A stretch of DNA of 64,000 bases from Sulfuritalea sp. (GCA_023700805.1 JAMPYF010000018.1:21176-85175), one strand, 5' to 3'; counted from the first letter of the stretch, positions 35,193 to 45,389 are shown. Program-made: numbers and translations. The notes: generated by a model from the sequence alone, not told the origin.

Positions 35193-37259
35193 TCAGCCGG
35201 TCAGCTTGCGGTAGATCTCGGCGATTTTCTGCGGCAGCTTCTTCGCGTCGTCGATCACCGCATAATGCGCGGGGCCATAGAGCTGCGGCAGGTAGTCGGC
35301 GCCGTGGCGGTCGATGGTCACGCAATAGCTGCGGATGCCGCGCTCGCGCGCTTCGAGCAGGGCGCGGCGGGTGTCCTCGATGCCGTAGCGGCCGCGGTAT
35401 TCGTCGCCGTAGTCGTCGGGGCGGCCGTCGGACAGCGTCACCAGCAGCTTGTGGCGGGTGTTCTGGCGGGCCAGCAGGCCGGAGAGATGGCGCACCGCGA
35501 CGCCCATGCGCGTGTAGTCCCTGGCTTCGATGCCGGCGATGCGGCTGCGCGTGGCGGCGTCGTAGCGATCGGCAAAACGCTTGACCGGGTAGATGTCGCA
35601 ATGCGTGCGCGTCCAGCCCGAAAAGCCGTAGATCGCATAGCTGTCGCCCAGCGCCTCGATGGCCTCGCACAGCAGCACCAGCGATTCGCGTTCGGCGTCA
35701 TTGACCCAGCCCTTGGTCGAACCGCTCATGTCGACCATGAACATCACGGCCAGCGAGCGTTCGATGCGGCGGCGGTGGATGAACAGGCGCGGCGAGGGCT
35801 CCGTGCCGCTCTTGCGGTCGGCGCGCGCCTCGACCTGGGCGTCGAGGTCGATTTCCTCGCCGTCGAACTGGCGCCGCTGCGGCTTGTCCTCGCCGCGCAG
35901 GGCCTCGAAGCGGCGGCGGATGCTGCGGATCAGGTGGGCGTGGCGAGAACGCACTTCATCGACCCAGGCGTGGTCGCCGACCGGCGCCTTCATTTCATAG
36001 AGATGGCACCAGCCATGGCGCCAGGCCGCGCGCCGGTAGTCCCACTCGTCATAGAAGGCATCGGGCTGGGTGGTGACCGTGACGGTGGCGGAACTATCGA
36101 CGCCATCGACCGGCGACCAGGCGCCCGGCCCCGCCGCCTGCAGGACCTCGGGGGGGATCTCGCCGAGGTCCTGCTGCAGCGAGCGTGCGGCCTCGCGCGC
36201 CGGTAGCGGCAGGGCGAGGAATTCGGCCTGCGGGTCGACATGCTGGGTCTGGCCTTGCGCCGCCAGCGGCGGGTAGTCGGGATGGTCCTGCCCGCCGGCA
36301 CTCGGATCGACGGCGCGCAGCACGTTCAGCGCCTGGCGCAGCGTCGCCGTATCGCGCGCGATGCGGACAGCGCGCACGCGGCGCGCGGCGAGCGGATCGA
36401 GGGCGCCGACATGCGGGAAATTCGGCGTCTCGCCAGCGCCAACTATGCGCAACTCGGCCAGGCAGGCCAGGCTGTCGGCGACGCTCGCCTGCGGCCGCGC
36501 CAGGGCCGCCGCGGTGGCCGCAAGTGCTGCCGGCCATGGCCCGCGCAGGCCGGCGATGTCGGCGGCGAGGCCGGGCAGGTCGCGCCCCAGGCAGGCTTCG
36601 AGACGCATCGCCTCGAACAGCGCGAACCAGCGCAGCGCAGCCTCGGGCGCGGGCCACTGCGCCAGTTCCGGCTCGGGGTCGATGTTGAAGCTGCCGAAGC
36701 GCGTCTGCGCCCACAGCAGCGCCGCGATGGCCTTGTACAGGCGGCGGTTGCCGGCGGCATCCGGCGCCGCGTCGAGGCGTTCCGGCAGCCACAGGGTTTC
36801 GCTGTCGGTCCAGGCCCGGGGCCCGGCGACCAGCTTCAGCGGCCGGCCTTCGAGCGCATGCAGGAAGCGCGACAGGCGGCCCTCGATCGCGCCGAAGGCT
36901 ACGCCCTCCTGCGATTCGAAGGCGCCGGCGCGGTGTGCCGCGGCGAAGTCGTTCAGGGCGCGGCGCGTCGCAGCCAGGCCGCTGCGATCGTAGGCATCGA
37001 GACCGGCGCGCGCCCAGTCGTCGAGCTGCGCGCCTAGGCTGGCCGCCTGCTCCGCGGCGCGCGAGGCGATCAGCCAGCCCAGATCGTCCGAGGTCTGCGC
37101 GGCGACACCGGCCCAGTGCAGCACGCGCTCCTGCAGTTCGCGCGGCAGGGCTTCGAGCAGCGCCGCCGGCTCCGCCGCCGAGCGCTGACGCAGCGACAGC
37201 AGCAGCAGTTCGTCGAGCCGCGCTTCGAGTTCGTGAGCGAAGAGCTTGCGTTCGCCCAT
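35193..37259 (-). CDS. norD: VWA-domain protein NorD-like
   Basis: 688 residues. The C-terminal ~200 residues form a von Willebrand A domain with MIDAS motif DMSGST and downstream LSDGRPDDYGDEYRGRYGIEDTR, as in NorD. Together with a NorQ-type MoxR ATPase it forms a chaperone pair that inserts metals or assembles nitric oxide reductase. CbbO, the Rubisco activase partner, is related and a little longer. No norCB or Rubisco gene is in the window, so the target is inferred. The dispersed repeat (36423-36444) adds VGAGET in the N-terminal half. Confidence 0.82.
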   Translation of the reverse strand: MGERKLFAHELEARLDELLLLSLRQRSAAEPAALLEALPRELQERVLHWAGVAAQTSDDLGWLIASRAAEQAASLGAQLDDWARAGLDAYDRSGLAATRRALNDFAAAHRAGAFESQEGVAFGAIEGRLSRFLHALEGRPLKLVAGPRAWTDSETLWLPERLDAAPDAAGNRRLYKAIAALLWAQTRFGSFNIDPEPELAQWPAPEAALRWFALFEAMRLEACLGRDLPGLAADIAGLRGPWPAALAATAAALARPQASVADSLACLAELRIVGAGETPNFPHVGALDPLAARRVRAVRIARDTATLRQALNVLRAVDPSAGGQDHPDYPPLAAQGQTQHVDPQAEFLALPLPAREAARSLQQDLGEIPPEVLQAAGPGAWSPVDGVDSSATVTVTTQPDAFYDEWDYRRAAWRHGWCHLYEMKAPVGDHAWVDEVRSRHAHLIRSIRRRFEALRGEDKPQRRQFDGEEIDLDAQVEARADRKSGTEPSPRLFIHRRRIERSLAVMFMVDMSGSTKGWVNDAERESLVLLCEAIEALGDSYAIYGFSGWTRTHCDIYPVKRFADRYDAATRSRIAGIEARDYTRMGVAVRHLSGLLARQNTRHKLLVTLSDGRPDDYGDEYRGRYGIEDTRRALLEARERGIRSYCVTIDRHGADYLPQLYGPAHYAVIDDAKKLPQKIAEIYRKLTG
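36423..36444 (-). repeat. Dispersed 22-bp element, copy 6
   Basis: Perfect core, then AGACGCCG. In frame within norD (VGAGET). Confidence 0.85.
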
Positions 37260-37265
37260 GAGGGG

Positions 37266-38096
37266 CTAAAACACTGCGCGGATCAGGTCGTCCAGCGCAT
37301 CGCGCGTATCGGTTTCGTCGGCCAGCGGGCGGGCGATGGCCGCGGTGCAGGCGATCGCCGGGCTCATGCCGCTGGCAATAAGCTGCGCGGCATGGACCAG
37401 CAGGCGCGTGCCGGCGCCTTCGTCGAGGCCGGCGCCCTTCAGCTTGCGCGTCAGGTGGCCGAGCTTGACCAGCTTCTGTGCGGTGTCGTCATCGACGCCG
37501 CCTTCGTGGGCGACGATGCGCGCCTCGGTCGCGGCGTCGGGGTAGTCGAAATCGAGCGCGACGAAACGCTGCCGCGTGCTCGGCTTCATTTCCTTCAGCA
37601 CGCTCTGGTAGCCGGGGTTGTAGGAAATCACCAGCATGAAGTCGGGCGGCGCCTCGATGTACTCGCCGCGCTTTTCCACCGGCAGCGCGCGGCGCGAATC
37701 GGTCAGCGGATGGATCACCACCGTGGTGTCCTTGCGCGCCTCGACGATCTCGTCGAGATAGCAGATGGCGCCGGCACGCACGGCCGCGGTCAGCGGGCCG
37801 TCCATCCAGACGGTCTCGTCGCCGACGATCAGGTAGCGGCCGACCAGGTCGGCGGTGGTCAGGTCGTCGTGGCAGGCCACGGTCACCAGCGGCCGCTGCA
37901 GGCGCCAGGCCATGTGCTCGACGAAGCGCGTCTTGCCGCAGCCGGTGGGGCCCTTGAGCATCACCGGCAGGCCGCTTTTCGCCGCCGCGGCGAAGACCTC
38001 GAGTTCGTCGCCGGTGGCATGGTAGTAGGGTTCGCTGTCGAGATGCACCAGCGGTGTGGCCAGCGCGCGCGGCGCCGAGTTTCTGGCAGGGTTCAT
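37266..38096 (-). CDS. norQ: MoxR-type AAA+ ATPase NorQ/CbbQ
   Basis: 276-residue AAA+ protein: [14 protein letters not shown] at the N-terminus, Walker [18 protein letters not shown] near 47, Walker [14 protein letters not shown] near 112, sensor ISYNPGYQS near 155. The NorQ/NirQ/CbbQ family remodels metalloenzymes together with the VWA partner encoded six bases downstream. NorQ is favoured over CbbQ only by the surrounding NO-related genes. Confidence 0.85.
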   Translation of the reverse strand: MNPARNSAPRALATPLVHLDSEPYYHATGDELEVFAAAAKSGLPVMLKGPTGCGKTRFVEHMAWRLQRPLVTVACHDDLTTADLVGRYLIVGDETVWMDGPLTAAVRAGAICYLDEIVEARKDTTVVIHPLTDSRRALPVEKRGEYIEAPPDFMLVISYNPGYQSVLKEMKPSTRQRFVALDFDYPDAATEARIVAHEGGVDDDTAQKLVKLGHLTRKLKGAGLDEGAGTRLLVHAAQLIASGMSPAIACTAAIARPLADETDTRDALDDLIRAVF

Positions 38097-38121
38097 CGCG
38101 GTACCTGTTTCGACAACTGTC

Positions 38122-38153
38122 TAGGCAACTATTTAGGCAACTATTTAGGCAAC
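38122..38153. repeat. 12-bp tandem repeat between norQ and bepA
   Basis: TAGGCAACTATT is repeated twice and followed by a partial third copy, with a degenerate unit just before. The array includes the stop codon of the minus-strand protease gene, so copy-number change would alter its last residues. Confidence 0.8.
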
Positions 38154-39601
38154 TTAGGCTGCTTGGCCTCGTCGGCCAGGCGCTTCTTCAGTTCGCGCAG
38201 CCGCGAATCCACTTGCGACTGCTCGTAGAAATTGCCGTCGCCGGCCTTTTGCGCCAGTTCCAGCTGTTCCACGGCCTGCGGCACCTGGCCCAGCAGCGCA
38301 TAGCTTTCGGCCTGGGCGCGATGCTGCTGCAGGCGCCTGCCGAGCAGCGACCAGGTCTGCGCCTGCAGGGCATGCATCTTGGCGTCCGAGGGGTAGTTCA
38401 GCAGTTCGTCCTCGGTGACCTTGATCGCCTGCTGCGGCTGGCGCGCCTCCAGCAGGGATTCGACCAGGCCGTAGGCGATCGCGCGCTCCTGCGGAAAGCG
38501 CGGCTGCGCGTCGCGCAGTATCTTCACCGCGCCGGCCGCGTCACCCTGCTTCAGGCGCAGCTGCGCGGCCAGCGTTTCTATCATCGGCGACACCGCCTTG
38601 AGGCGGCGCAGTTCGCCCATCTGCTTTTCCGCCGCCGCGAGATTGCGCTCCCGCAATTGCGCCTGGGCCAGGCCGTAGCGCACGGCGGCTTCGCTGCCGG
38701 CGAAGCTGCGATCCTTGAGCCGGGCTTCGAACTCGGTCACCGCGTCGCGCGGCGTGCCATCCTGCGCGCGCAGCTTGGCGCGCACCAGCTGGAACTCGAG
38801 CGAATCCGCCACCTGCCGGTAGGGCCGCGACTGGATTCGGTTGCCCATGTCGGCCAGGCGCTCGGTGGTCAGCGGATGGGTCCGCAAATAGCCCGGCGCG
38901 TTGTTTTCATACAGGCGCCCGAACTTTTGCAGGCGCTCGAAAAAACTGCTCATGCCGCGAATATCGAAGCCCGAACGCTCCAGCACGCCGAGGCCGAAAC
39001 GGTCGGCCTCGCGCTCGAAATCGCGCGAGTAGTTGAGTTGGTTCTGGATCGCCGCACCCTGCCCGGCCATGGCCGCGCCCATGGCCAGATCCGGGCTGCT
39101 GCGCGCCGCGAGGATCGCCACCGCGAGCGCCAGCAGGCTGGTCACCTGGCCCTGCCCCGACTTGTTGACCAGGCGCGCCAGGTGGCGCTGCGTGACGTGG
39201 GAAATTTCGTGCGCCAGCACCGAGGCCAGCTCCGATTCGGAGGCGGCCGCGAGGATCAACCCGGTATGCACGCCGATGAAGCCGCCGGGCATGGCGAAGG
39301 CGTTGAGCGTCGTGTCGCGCAGCGCGAAGAACTCGAATTCCTGGCGCGCTTCCGCGCTCTGCGCGGCCAGCCGGTTGCCCAGCCGGTTGAGGTAGCTGGT
39401 GACCTCGGGGTCATCGAGCCATGCCGGATCGCGCCGGATGTCGAGCATCACCGATTCGCCGATGCGCCTTTCCATGGCCGGCGAGAACTCGGCCTGCGCC
39501 GCTTCGCCGAGGTCGGGCAGGCCGTCGGCCACCGACAGGGCCGGTGCCGAAAGAATGCCGAAACCGAGAATCAGGGTGCTGGCAAGCGGATAAAATTTCA
39601 T
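38141..39601 (-). CDS. bepA: BepA/YfgC-like periplasmic M48 metalloprotease with TPR repeats
   Basis: 486 residues. A Sec signal ([20 protein letters not shown]) precedes an M48 peptidase domain with zinc motif [10 protein letters not shown] near 155 and the third ligand region [14 protein letters not shown]. The C-terminal half (from ~300) consists of TPR-like helices ([22 protein letters not shown]). BepA helps fold or degrade outer-membrane assembly proteins. Start at ATG 39601. It is divergent from moaC across 48 bases that carry a short hairpin (CCGCTAT-G-ATAGCGG, 39603-39617). Confidence 0.88.
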   Translation of the reverse strand: MKFYPLASTLILGFGILSAPALSVADGLPDLGEAAQAEFSPAMERRIGESVMLDIRRDPAWLDDPEVTSYLNRLGNRLAAQSAEARQEFEFFALRDTTLNAFAMPGGFIGVHTGLILAAASESELASVLAHEISHVTQRHLARLVNKSGQGQVTSLLALAVAILAARSSPDLAMGAAMAGQGAAIQNQLNYSRDFEREADRFGLGVLERSGFDIRGMSSFFERLQKFGRLYENNAPGYLRTHPLTTERLADMGNRIQSRPYRQVADSLEFQLVRAKLRAQDGTPRDAVTEFEARLKDRSFAGSEAAVRYGLAQAQLRERNLAAAEKQMGELRRLKAVSPMIETLAAQLRLKQGDAAGAVKILRDAQPRFPQERAIAYGLVESLLEARQPQQAIKVTEDELLNYPSDAKMHALQAQTWSLLGRRLQQHRAQAESYALLGQVPQAVEQLELAQKAGDGNFYEQSQVDSRLRELKKRLADEAKQPKLPK

Positions 39602-39649
39602 ACCGCTATGATAGCGGCTCCGCAAAAACCAGTTGTGACAGCGTATTTC

Positions 39650-40153
39650 ATGAATTCACCAAAGAAGCCCGCCAGCCCGCTGACCCACTTCGATGGCGCC
39701 GGCCAGGCGCACATGGTCGACGTCGGCGCCAAGAGCGAAACCACGCGCGTGGCGCGCGCCCGGGGCCATATCCGCATGGCAGCGGCGACCTTCGCCCTGA
39801 TCGAAAACGGCTCGGCCAAGAAGGGCGACGTGCTCGGCATTGCGCGCATCGCCGCGATCCAGGGATCCAAGCGCACCGCCGAGCTGATCCCGCTGTGCCA
39901 TCCGCTGGCGCTGACGCGCGTCGCCGCCGAATTCACGCTCGATGCCGGACTCCGGCGCGTGACGCTGGAGGTGACGGCGGAAACCGTGGGCCGCACTGGC
40001 GTCGAGATGGAGGCGCTGACCGCGGTATCGGTCGGCCTGCTCACCATCTATGACATGTGCAAGGCCGCCGACCGCGGCATGGTCATCGAAGACATCCGCC
40101 TGCTGGAGAAGGCCGGCGGCAAATCCGGACACTGGCTGGCAGACGACAAATGA
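39650..40153 (+). CDS. moaC: Cyclic pyranopterin monophosphate synthase MoaC
   Basis: 167 residues. Converts 3',8-cyclo-GTP to cyclic pyranopterin monophosphate in molybdenum cofactor synthesis, the cofactor required by NasA. The diagnostic regions are intact: [73 protein letters not shown]. Stop overlaps the ctaA start. Confidence 0.96.
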   Translation: MNSPKKPASPLTHFDGAGQAHMVDVGAKSETTRVARARGHIRMAAATFALIENGSAKKGDVLGIARIAAIQGSKRTAELIPLCHPLALTRVAAEFTLDAGLRRVTLEVTAETVGRTGVEMEALTAVSVGLLTIYDMCKAADRGMVIEDIRLLEKAGGKSGHWLADDK

Positions 40154-41205
40154 ACTCGAGCAATTCGCAACGCGCCCTGGCCTGGTGGCTGTTCGCCTGC
40201 TGCGCCATGGTGTTCCTGACCATGGTGGTCGGCGGCGTGACGCGCCTGACCCACTCGGGCCTGTCCATCGTCGAATGGAAGCCGCTGATCGGCGCCCTGC
40301 CGCCGCTGACCCACGCCGACTGGCTGGAACTCTTCGCCAAGTACCAGCAGACGCCGGAGTTCATCCAGCGCAACCACGACATGACGCTCGACGGCTTCCA
40401 GTTCATCTTCTGGTGGGAATGGGCGCACCGCCTGCTCGGCCGCTCGATCGGCCTGGTGTTCGTCATCCCCTACGCCTGGTTCCTGCTGCGCGGCCGCTTG
40501 CGCGGCGCGCTGGCGGCCAAGGTGTTCGGCTTCTTCATCCTCGGCGGCCTGCAGGGCGCGATGGGCTGGTACATGGTCAAGAGCGGCCTGGTCGACGATC
40601 CGCGCGTGTCGCAGTACCGTCTGGCCGCGCACCTCGGGCTGGCCTTCGTGCTGTTCGGCCTGATGGCCTGGACCGGATTGGGTATGCTGCAGCCGCGGAA
40701 TGCCAATGGCGCCGTCTCGCCAGCGTCAACCCACCAGGGAATACCGCTTCGCATAACTTTCACGCGACGGCTCGGCAACTGGCTGGTGGCGCTGGTCTTC
40801 ATCATGGTGCTGTCGGGCGCGCTGGTCGCCGGCATCCGCGCCGGCCTGGCCTACAACACCTTTCCGCTGATGAACGGGCATTTCGTGCCGCCCGAGATCT
40901 TCATGGTCGAGCCGCTATGGCTGAACTTCTTCACCAACATGGCCACGGTGCAGTTCGACCACCGCATGATCGCCTGGCTGCTGATGGGACTGATCCCCTG
41001 GTATTCCTGGCGCATATGGAAGGAGACGCCCGCGGCGCGCACACCGGCCCTGGTGCTGACGCTGTGGCTGGCGGTGCAAGTGAGCTTGGGCATCGCCACG
41101 CTGCTGCTGCAGGTGCCGGTGGCCCTCGCCGCCGCGCACCAGGCCGGAGCGATGGTGCTGTTCGGCCTGCTGATCTGGGCGAATCACGCGATCCGGCGGG
41201 CGTGA
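40150..41205 (+). CDS. ctaA: Heme A synthase CtaA/Cox15
   Basis: 351-residue membrane protein with about eight helices that hydroxylates heme O to heme A for aa3-type cytochrome oxidase. Conserved histidine motifs: [18 protein letters not shown] (near 27), [10 protein letters not shown] (near 98), LAAHLGLAF (near 155), QFDHRMIAW and [10 protein letters not shown] in the second half. The middle loop ([12 protein letters not shown]) holds a copy of the dispersed repeat (40710-40730). ATGA overlap with moaC. Confidence 0.93.
   Translation: MNSSNSQRALAWWLFACCAMVFLTMVVGGVTRLTHSGLSIVEWKPLIGALPPLTHADWLELFAKYQQTPEFIQRNHDMTLDGFQFIFWWEWAHRLLGRSIGLVFVIPYAWFLLRGRLRGALAAKVFGFFILGGLQGAMGWYMVKSGLVDDPRVSQYRLAAHLGLAFVLFGLMAWTGLGMLQPRNANGAVSPASTHQGIPLRITFTRRLGNWLVALVFIMVLSGALVAGIRAGLAYNTFPLMNGHFVPPEIFMVEPLWLNFFTNMATVQFDHRMIAWLLMGLIPWYSWRIWKETPAARTPALVLTLWLAVQVSLGIATLLLQVPVALAAAHQAGAMVLFGLLIWANHAIRRA
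40710..40730 (-). repeat. Dispersed 22-bp element, copy 7
   Basis: GTTGACGCTGGCG then AGACGGCG. Antisense within the ctaA periplasmic loop. Confidence 0.8.
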
Positions 41206-41206
41206 T

Positions 41207-41752
41207 TCACTCGTAGCGGACCTCGATCACATCGAGTTCGCGCAGGCCCCCGGGGCTGTCGAAGCGCACCGTGTCGCCCTCGCGCGCCTTCATCAGCGCG
41301 CGCGCCAGGGGCGAGATCCAGCTGATGCGGCCTTCCTGTGCATTGGCTTCGTCGATGCCGACGATCTGGTAGGTTTCTTCCACGCCGTCGGCATCGCAGA
41401 CCGTGACGGTGGCGGCGAAGAACACCTGGTCGCAGTTGCGCTGGTCGGCCGGATCGACGATCACCGCGGATTCGAGGCGCTTGGAGAGGAAGCGGATGCG
41501 CCGGTCGATTTCGCGCAGGCGCTTCTTGCCGTAGATGTAGTCGCCGTTCTCCGAGCGGTCGCCGTTGCCCGCCGCCCAGGACACCACCTGCACGATGGCG
41601 GGCCGCTCGACCTTGACCAGGTGTTCGAACTCGGCGCGAATCTGCGCATGGCCGCGCACCGTCATGTAGTTCTTGGTGCCGGCGGGAATGCTGGACTCGG
41701 GCGCTTCGTCCTCGTCCTCATCATCCGATTCTTTGACAAAAGCCTTGTTCAC
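41207..41752 (-). CDS. greB: Transcription elongation factor GreB
   Basis: 181 residues. Rescues stalled RNA polymerase by stimulating transcript cleavage. The N-terminal coiled coil region includes VQVVSWAAGNGDRSENGDYIYGKKRLREID with the conserved acidic and basic residues; the C-terminal domain reads ISWISPLARALMKAREGD. It starts with an acidic tail (KESDDEDEDEAPE). GTG 41752 gives the typical NKAFVKE start; ATG 41788 is the alternative. Convergent with ctaA. Confidence 0.92.
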   Translation of the reverse strand: MNKAFVKESDDEDEDEAPESSIPAGTKNYMTVRGHAQIRAEFEHLVKVERPAIVQVVSWAAGNGDRSENGDYIYGKKRLREIDRRIRFLSKRLESAVIVDPADQRNCDQVFFAATVTVCDADGVEETYQIVGIDEANAQEGRISWISPLARALMKAREGDTVRFDSPGGLRELDVIEVRYE

Positions 41753-41795
41753 GTGATGGAAATCGCCAACAAAATTAAATGTTAACATCCAAAGC

Positions 41796-43019
41796 ATGAC
41801 AAATCCCGCCGCCCCGACACCACAACGCCCGCTCTCCACCGTGCTCGTCTTCGCCGCGCTGATCGTCTGCGTGGCGATGGGCATCCGCCATACCTTCGGC
41901 CTGTTCCTGACGCCGATGAGCATGGAGCATCAATGGAGCCGCGAAGTGTTCTCCTTCGCCCTCGCCCTGCAGAACCTGATGTGGGGCGCAACCCAGCCCT
42001 TCGCCGGCTGGCTGGCCGACCGCTATGGCGCGCGGCGCGTGCTGTGGGGCGCCAGCATCCTGTACGCGCTGGGCCTGGTCGGCATGGCCTATTCCGCCAG
42101 CGGCACCGGGCTGGCGGCCAGCGCCGGCCTGCTGATAGGCGCGGCGCAAAGCGGCTGCACCTACAGCGTGGTGTTCGCCGCCATGGGCAAGCTGGTGCCC
42201 GACGCCAAGCGCGGCTGGGCCATGGGCGTGGTCGCCGCGGCCGGCTCCTTCGGCCAGTTCCTGATGATTCCGGTGGCCTCGGGCCTGATCGGCGGCATGG
42301 GCTGGTTCGGCACGCTGCTGATTTTCGCCGCCTCCGCGCTGCTGATCATTCCGCTCGGCGCGGCCCTGACCAAGGGACTCAGCGCCGGCGCCGCCGGCAT
42401 CGGCCAGACCGCGCGCGAGGCGCTGGGCGAGGCGATGAGCGAGAAAAGTTTCGTGCTGCTGATCGCCGGCTATTTCGTCTGCGGCTTCCAGGTGGTGTTC
42501 ATCGGCGTGCATTTCCCGACCTACCTGATCGACAAGGGCATGGGCGCGGAAGTCGGCATGACCGCGCTGGCCCTGATCGGCCTGTTCAACGTGTTCGGCA
42601 GTTACGGCGCCGGGCATCTGGGCAACCGCCTGCCCAAGCGCCATGTGCTGGCCGGCATCTACGCCGCGCGCAGCGTGGCGATCAGCCTCTTCCTCTGGGC
42701 GCCGCTGACGGCCGCCAGCGTCTATGTGTTCTCGGCGGTGATGGGCCTGCTCTGGCTGTCCACGGTGCCGCTGACCAATGCCATTGTGGCCCAGGTGTTC
42801 GGCGTGCGCTTCCTCGGCATGCTCTCGGGCCTGGTCTTCTTCAGCCACCAGGTGGGCAGCTTCCTCGGTGTCTGGCTCGGCGGCAAGCTGTTCGACGCCA
42901 CGGGCGCCTATGACACGGTTTGGGGCATCTGCATCCTGCTCGGCGTCCTGTCGGCCCTGATCCACCTGCCGATCGACGAGCGCAGCCTGGAAACCCGGCG
43001 CCTGGCCGCCGCCACCTGA
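41796..43019 (+). CDS. Major facilitator superfamily transporter
   Basis: 407 residues with 12 predicted membrane helices. MFS loop motif GWLADRYGARRVLWG (near 68). It resembles OxlT/monocarboxylate-type carriers (IRHTFGLFLTPMSMEHQWSR). Substrate unknown. Divergent from greB over a 43-base AT-rich gap, which likely holds both promoters. Confidence 0.85.
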   Translation: MTNPAAPTPQRPLSTVLVFAALIVCVAMGIRHTFGLFLTPMSMEHQWSREVFSFALALQNLMWGATQPFAGWLADRYGARRVLWGASILYALGLVGMAYSASGTGLAASAGLLIGAAQSGCTYSVVFAAMGKLVPDAKRGWAMGVVAAAGSFGQFLMIPVASGLIGGMGWFGTLLIFAASALLIIPLGAALTKGLSAGAAGIGQTAREALGEAMSEKSFVLLIAGYFVCGFQVVFIGVHFPTYLIDKGMGAEVGMTALALIGLFNVFGSYGAGHLGNRLPKRHVLAGIYAARSVAISLFLWAPLTAASVYVFSAVMGLLWLSTVPLTNAIVAQVFGVRFLGMLSGLVFFSHQVGSFLGVWLGGKLFDATGAYDTVWGICILLGVLSALIHLPIDERSLETRRLAAAT

Positions 43020-43193
43020 AGCCACCTGCAGCGGGCGGCCGCGCCTGGACTTCGATTTGAGAGGCGATTCGGCCTCAATTCCAGCGCTAAGCACCCGCTC
43101 CCGCGGAATCCGGCCGGGCCGGAAGGAATAGGGCAAATATCCCGCCGCAGCTTTGCGCAATACCGCGGCGGCAGGATCGCTAGCATGCGCTGG

Positions 43194-43544
43194 ATGCCTA
43201 GCCAAGTCGAACTCTACGAACAAATGAGCCTGCTGTCCTCCGGCATGGTCGCCGCGGTGCGCGCGCGCGACTGGGACAGGCTGACCGAACTCGAACGCGA
43301 CGCCGGTTGCCTGCGCGACACCCTGGCGACGGCGCAGGAAGACAGCGCGTCACTGGCCGCCGATCTGGCGCGCAAGCACAGCCTGATCCAGCGCATCCTC
43401 GACGACGATGCCGAAGTGCGCCGCCACACCGAACCCTGGATGGAAAGAGTGTGCCAATTCCTCGGCGGTGAACGCCGCCACGATCCGCCACAGGCCCGCA
43501 GCACCGAAACCGACGAAACGGCCGCCGGCGGTTGCGGCGCCTGA
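43194..43544 (+). CDS. fliT: Flagellar protein FliT-like chaperone
   Basis: About 116 residues, highly helical: QVELYEQMSLLSSGMVAAVRARDWDRLTELERD, then LIQRILDDDAEVRRHTEPWMERV, a pattern of betaproteobacterial FliT, which chaperones the FliD cap and restrains FlhDC. It sits 2 kb from flhDC but not beside fliD, so the call is moderate. ATG 43185 is an alternative start. Confidence 0.65.
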   Translation: MPSQVELYEQMSLLSSGMVAAVRARDWDRLTELERDAGCLRDTLATAQEDSASLAADLARKHSLIQRILDDDAEVRRHTEPWMERVCQFLGGERRHDPPQARSTETDETAAGGCGA

Positions 43545-43562
43545 GCCCGGCGCGAATTCCGC

Positions 43563-44357
43563 TCAGCGGCTGCGCTTCGCCTTTTCGTAGAGCGGCATCA
43601 CCTGCGGCAGCTGCCGCTCGATGTCCTTGATGCGACTGTCGCCGGCCGGGTGGGTCGACAGGAATTCGAGCGGCGCGCGGCTGTTGGCGGCCGCCATCTT
43701 GTGCCACAGACTGACCGCGGCGCGCGGATCGAAACCGGCGCGGGCCGCCAGATCGAGCCCGACCACATCGGCTTCGGATTCGTCATCGCGCGAAAACTTC
43801 AAGGACAGCAGGTTGCCGCCGAGCTGGAAGGCGCCGGAATAGCGCCCGCCGCCGACCAGTTCGCCGAGCAGGCTGGCGCCGAGCTGGGTCAGCTGGCTCT
43901 TGGCAATGCGTTCGCGCGCGTGCTCGCGCAGGGCGTGGGCGATCTCGTGGCCCATGACCATCGCCACCTCGTCGTCGGTCAGCTTGAGCTGATCGAGTAT
44001 CCCGCTGTAGAACGCGATCTTGCCCCCGGGCATGCAGAAGGCATTGATCTGCTGCGAGCCGATCAGGTTGATCTCCCATTGCCACTGCCGCGCCCGCGGG
44101 TTGTAGCGTTCGACCAGGGGAATCATGCGCGCGGCTATCGCCCGCAACCGCTTCACCTGCGGATGGTCGTCCGGCCCCAGCGCGCGCTTGGCGGCAGCCT
44201 GGCGCTTGAGCTCGCCGTATTGCTGCGCCGCCTGCTTTTCCACCGTGGCGGCCGGCACCAGATTGGCCATCGCCGAGGGCTTGCCGACCTCGACGCCGTC
44301 CGCCAGCGCCGGCAGGCCCGCCGCGAGCGCCAGCAAAGCGATCAACGCGCGCAGCAT
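43563..44357 (-). CDS. Periplasmic M48-family metalloprotease
   Basis: 264 residues. Sec signal (LRALIALLALAAGLPALA), then an M48 domain: NAFCMPGGKIAFYSGIL, zinc motif HEIAHALREHARERIA near 140 and SRDDESEADVVGLDLAARAGFDP. Similar to LoiP/Oma1-type proteases that act on envelope proteins. It lies three bases behind rdgC in the same direction. This is the second M48 enzyme in the window, distinct from BepA by lacking TPRs. Confidence 0.88.
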   Translation of the reverse strand: MLRALIALLALAAGLPALADGVEVGKPSAMANLVPAATVEKQAAQQYGELKRQAAAKRALGPDDHPQVKRLRAIAARMIPLVERYNPRARQWQWEINLIGSQQINAFCMPGGKIAFYSGILDQLKLTDDEVAMVMGHEIAHALREHARERIAKSQLTQLGASLLGELVGGGRYSGAFQLGGNLLSLKFSRDDESEADVVGLDLAARAGFDPRAAVSLWHKMAAANSRAPLEFLSTHPAGDSRIKDIERQLPQVMPLYEKAKRSR

Positions 44358-44360
44358 CGA

Positions 44361-45260
44361 TTACTCGCCTTCGCCGCCCAGCACTTCGAGCAGATGGCCG
44401 AGCAGTTGCGCCAGTTCGCCGCTCATCAGCGCGAAATCGGCGGCGAACAGGTCGTCGGCGTTCTCCGACTGACGCTCGGCATCCTCCTTGAGCATGTCGA
44501 GGAAGGCCAGTTTCTTGATCTGCAACTGCTCGGTCAGCACGAAGGAAACGCGGTCGTTCCAGGTCAGGGCCAGGCGCGTCGCCGACTTGCCGCCGGCAAT
44601 GTGGCTGCGTACCTCCTCGCTGTCCAGGTTGTGGCGCACGTAGCGCACGGCCGCGCGCTCCTCGGCCGCCGCGCACAGTTCGCAGTCGCGGTCGATGCTG
44701 AAGCTGCCCGGGGCGTGGCCCGCCGCCAGCCACTGCGTCATCGCGGTGGCCGGCGCCAGCTGCGTCTTGACCAGGGTCACCGGCAGTTCGCCGAGCGACA
44801 GATTCAGTTGCTCCATGACTTCGTCGGCGCGGGTGCTGGATGAAGCGTCCACCAGCAGCCAGCGGTTGACCGGATCGATCCAGACGTAGGTGAGTCCGCG
44901 CTTGACGAAGGCGCGCGGCAGCAATTCGATCTCCAGTTGCTCGACGACTTCGCGCGCCTGCTTGCGCCCCGGCTTGTAGCCCTGCGCCGCCTCGATTTCG
45001 GCCAGCTTGGCCTGGGCATACTGGCGCACCACGGAGGCCGGCAGCAATTTCTGTTCGACGCCGAGCGCGATCAGCTGCTGGCGCTCAATGCTGAACACCA
45101 GCGCGCCCTCTTCGCCGCGCGGCGGCACCCAGCCGCGCGCCACCCGGTCGGTGGCGCCGCAGCCCTGGAAGAGCCCCTTGTGCAGGGCTTCCGCCAGTGC
45201 GTCGGTGCTATAGGCCCAGTCGGGGGTGAGGCGGAAAATCTGGAGATTGCGAAACCACAT
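44361..45260 (-). CDS. rdgC: Recombination-associated protein RdgC
   Basis: 299 residues, the normal size. RdgC is a ring-shaped DNA-binding protein that restrains RecA. Recognised by MWFRNLQIFRLT, ALVFSIERQQLIALGVEQKLLPASVV, RGLTYVWIDPVNRWLLVDASS and the central DCELCAAAEERAAVRYVRHNL. Confidence 0.95.
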   Translation of the reverse strand: MWFRNLQIFRLTPDWAYSTDALAEALHKGLFQGCGATDRVARGWVPPRGEEGALVFSIERQQLIALGVEQKLLPASVVRQYAQAKLAEIEAAQGYKPGRKQAREVVEQLEIELLPRAFVKRGLTYVWIDPVNRWLLVDASSSTRADEVMEQLNLSLGELPVTLVKTQLAPATAMTQWLAAGHAPGSFSIDRDCELCAAAEERAAVRYVRHNLDSEEVRSHIAGGKSATRLALTWNDRVSFVLTEQLQIKKLAFLDMLKEDAERQSENADDLFAADFALMSGELAQLLGHLLEVLGGEGE

Positions 45261-45348
45261 GGCGGAAGGACGTGTGTTGAAAGACGCACATTCTAATCAT
45301 CGCCGACGCGACAAACCGGCGCCGAGGCAAAGTCGACGCGGGCGGAAT

Positions 45349-45370
45349 AGTTGGCGCTGGCGACACGCCG
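45349..45370 (+). repeat. Dispersed 22-bp element, copy 8
   Basis: Perfect core, then ACACGCCG. Located between flhC and rdgC, next to the flhDC terminator. Confidence 0.85.
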
Positions 45371-45389
45371 TTGAGGCAAGACGGGGGAC

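Noticed and set aside
35193..38096. CbbQ/CbbO (Rubisco activase) assignment
   Set aside because: The proteins are related and I cannot fully exclude it, but the neighbourhood is NO-related and no Rubisco gene is in the window.
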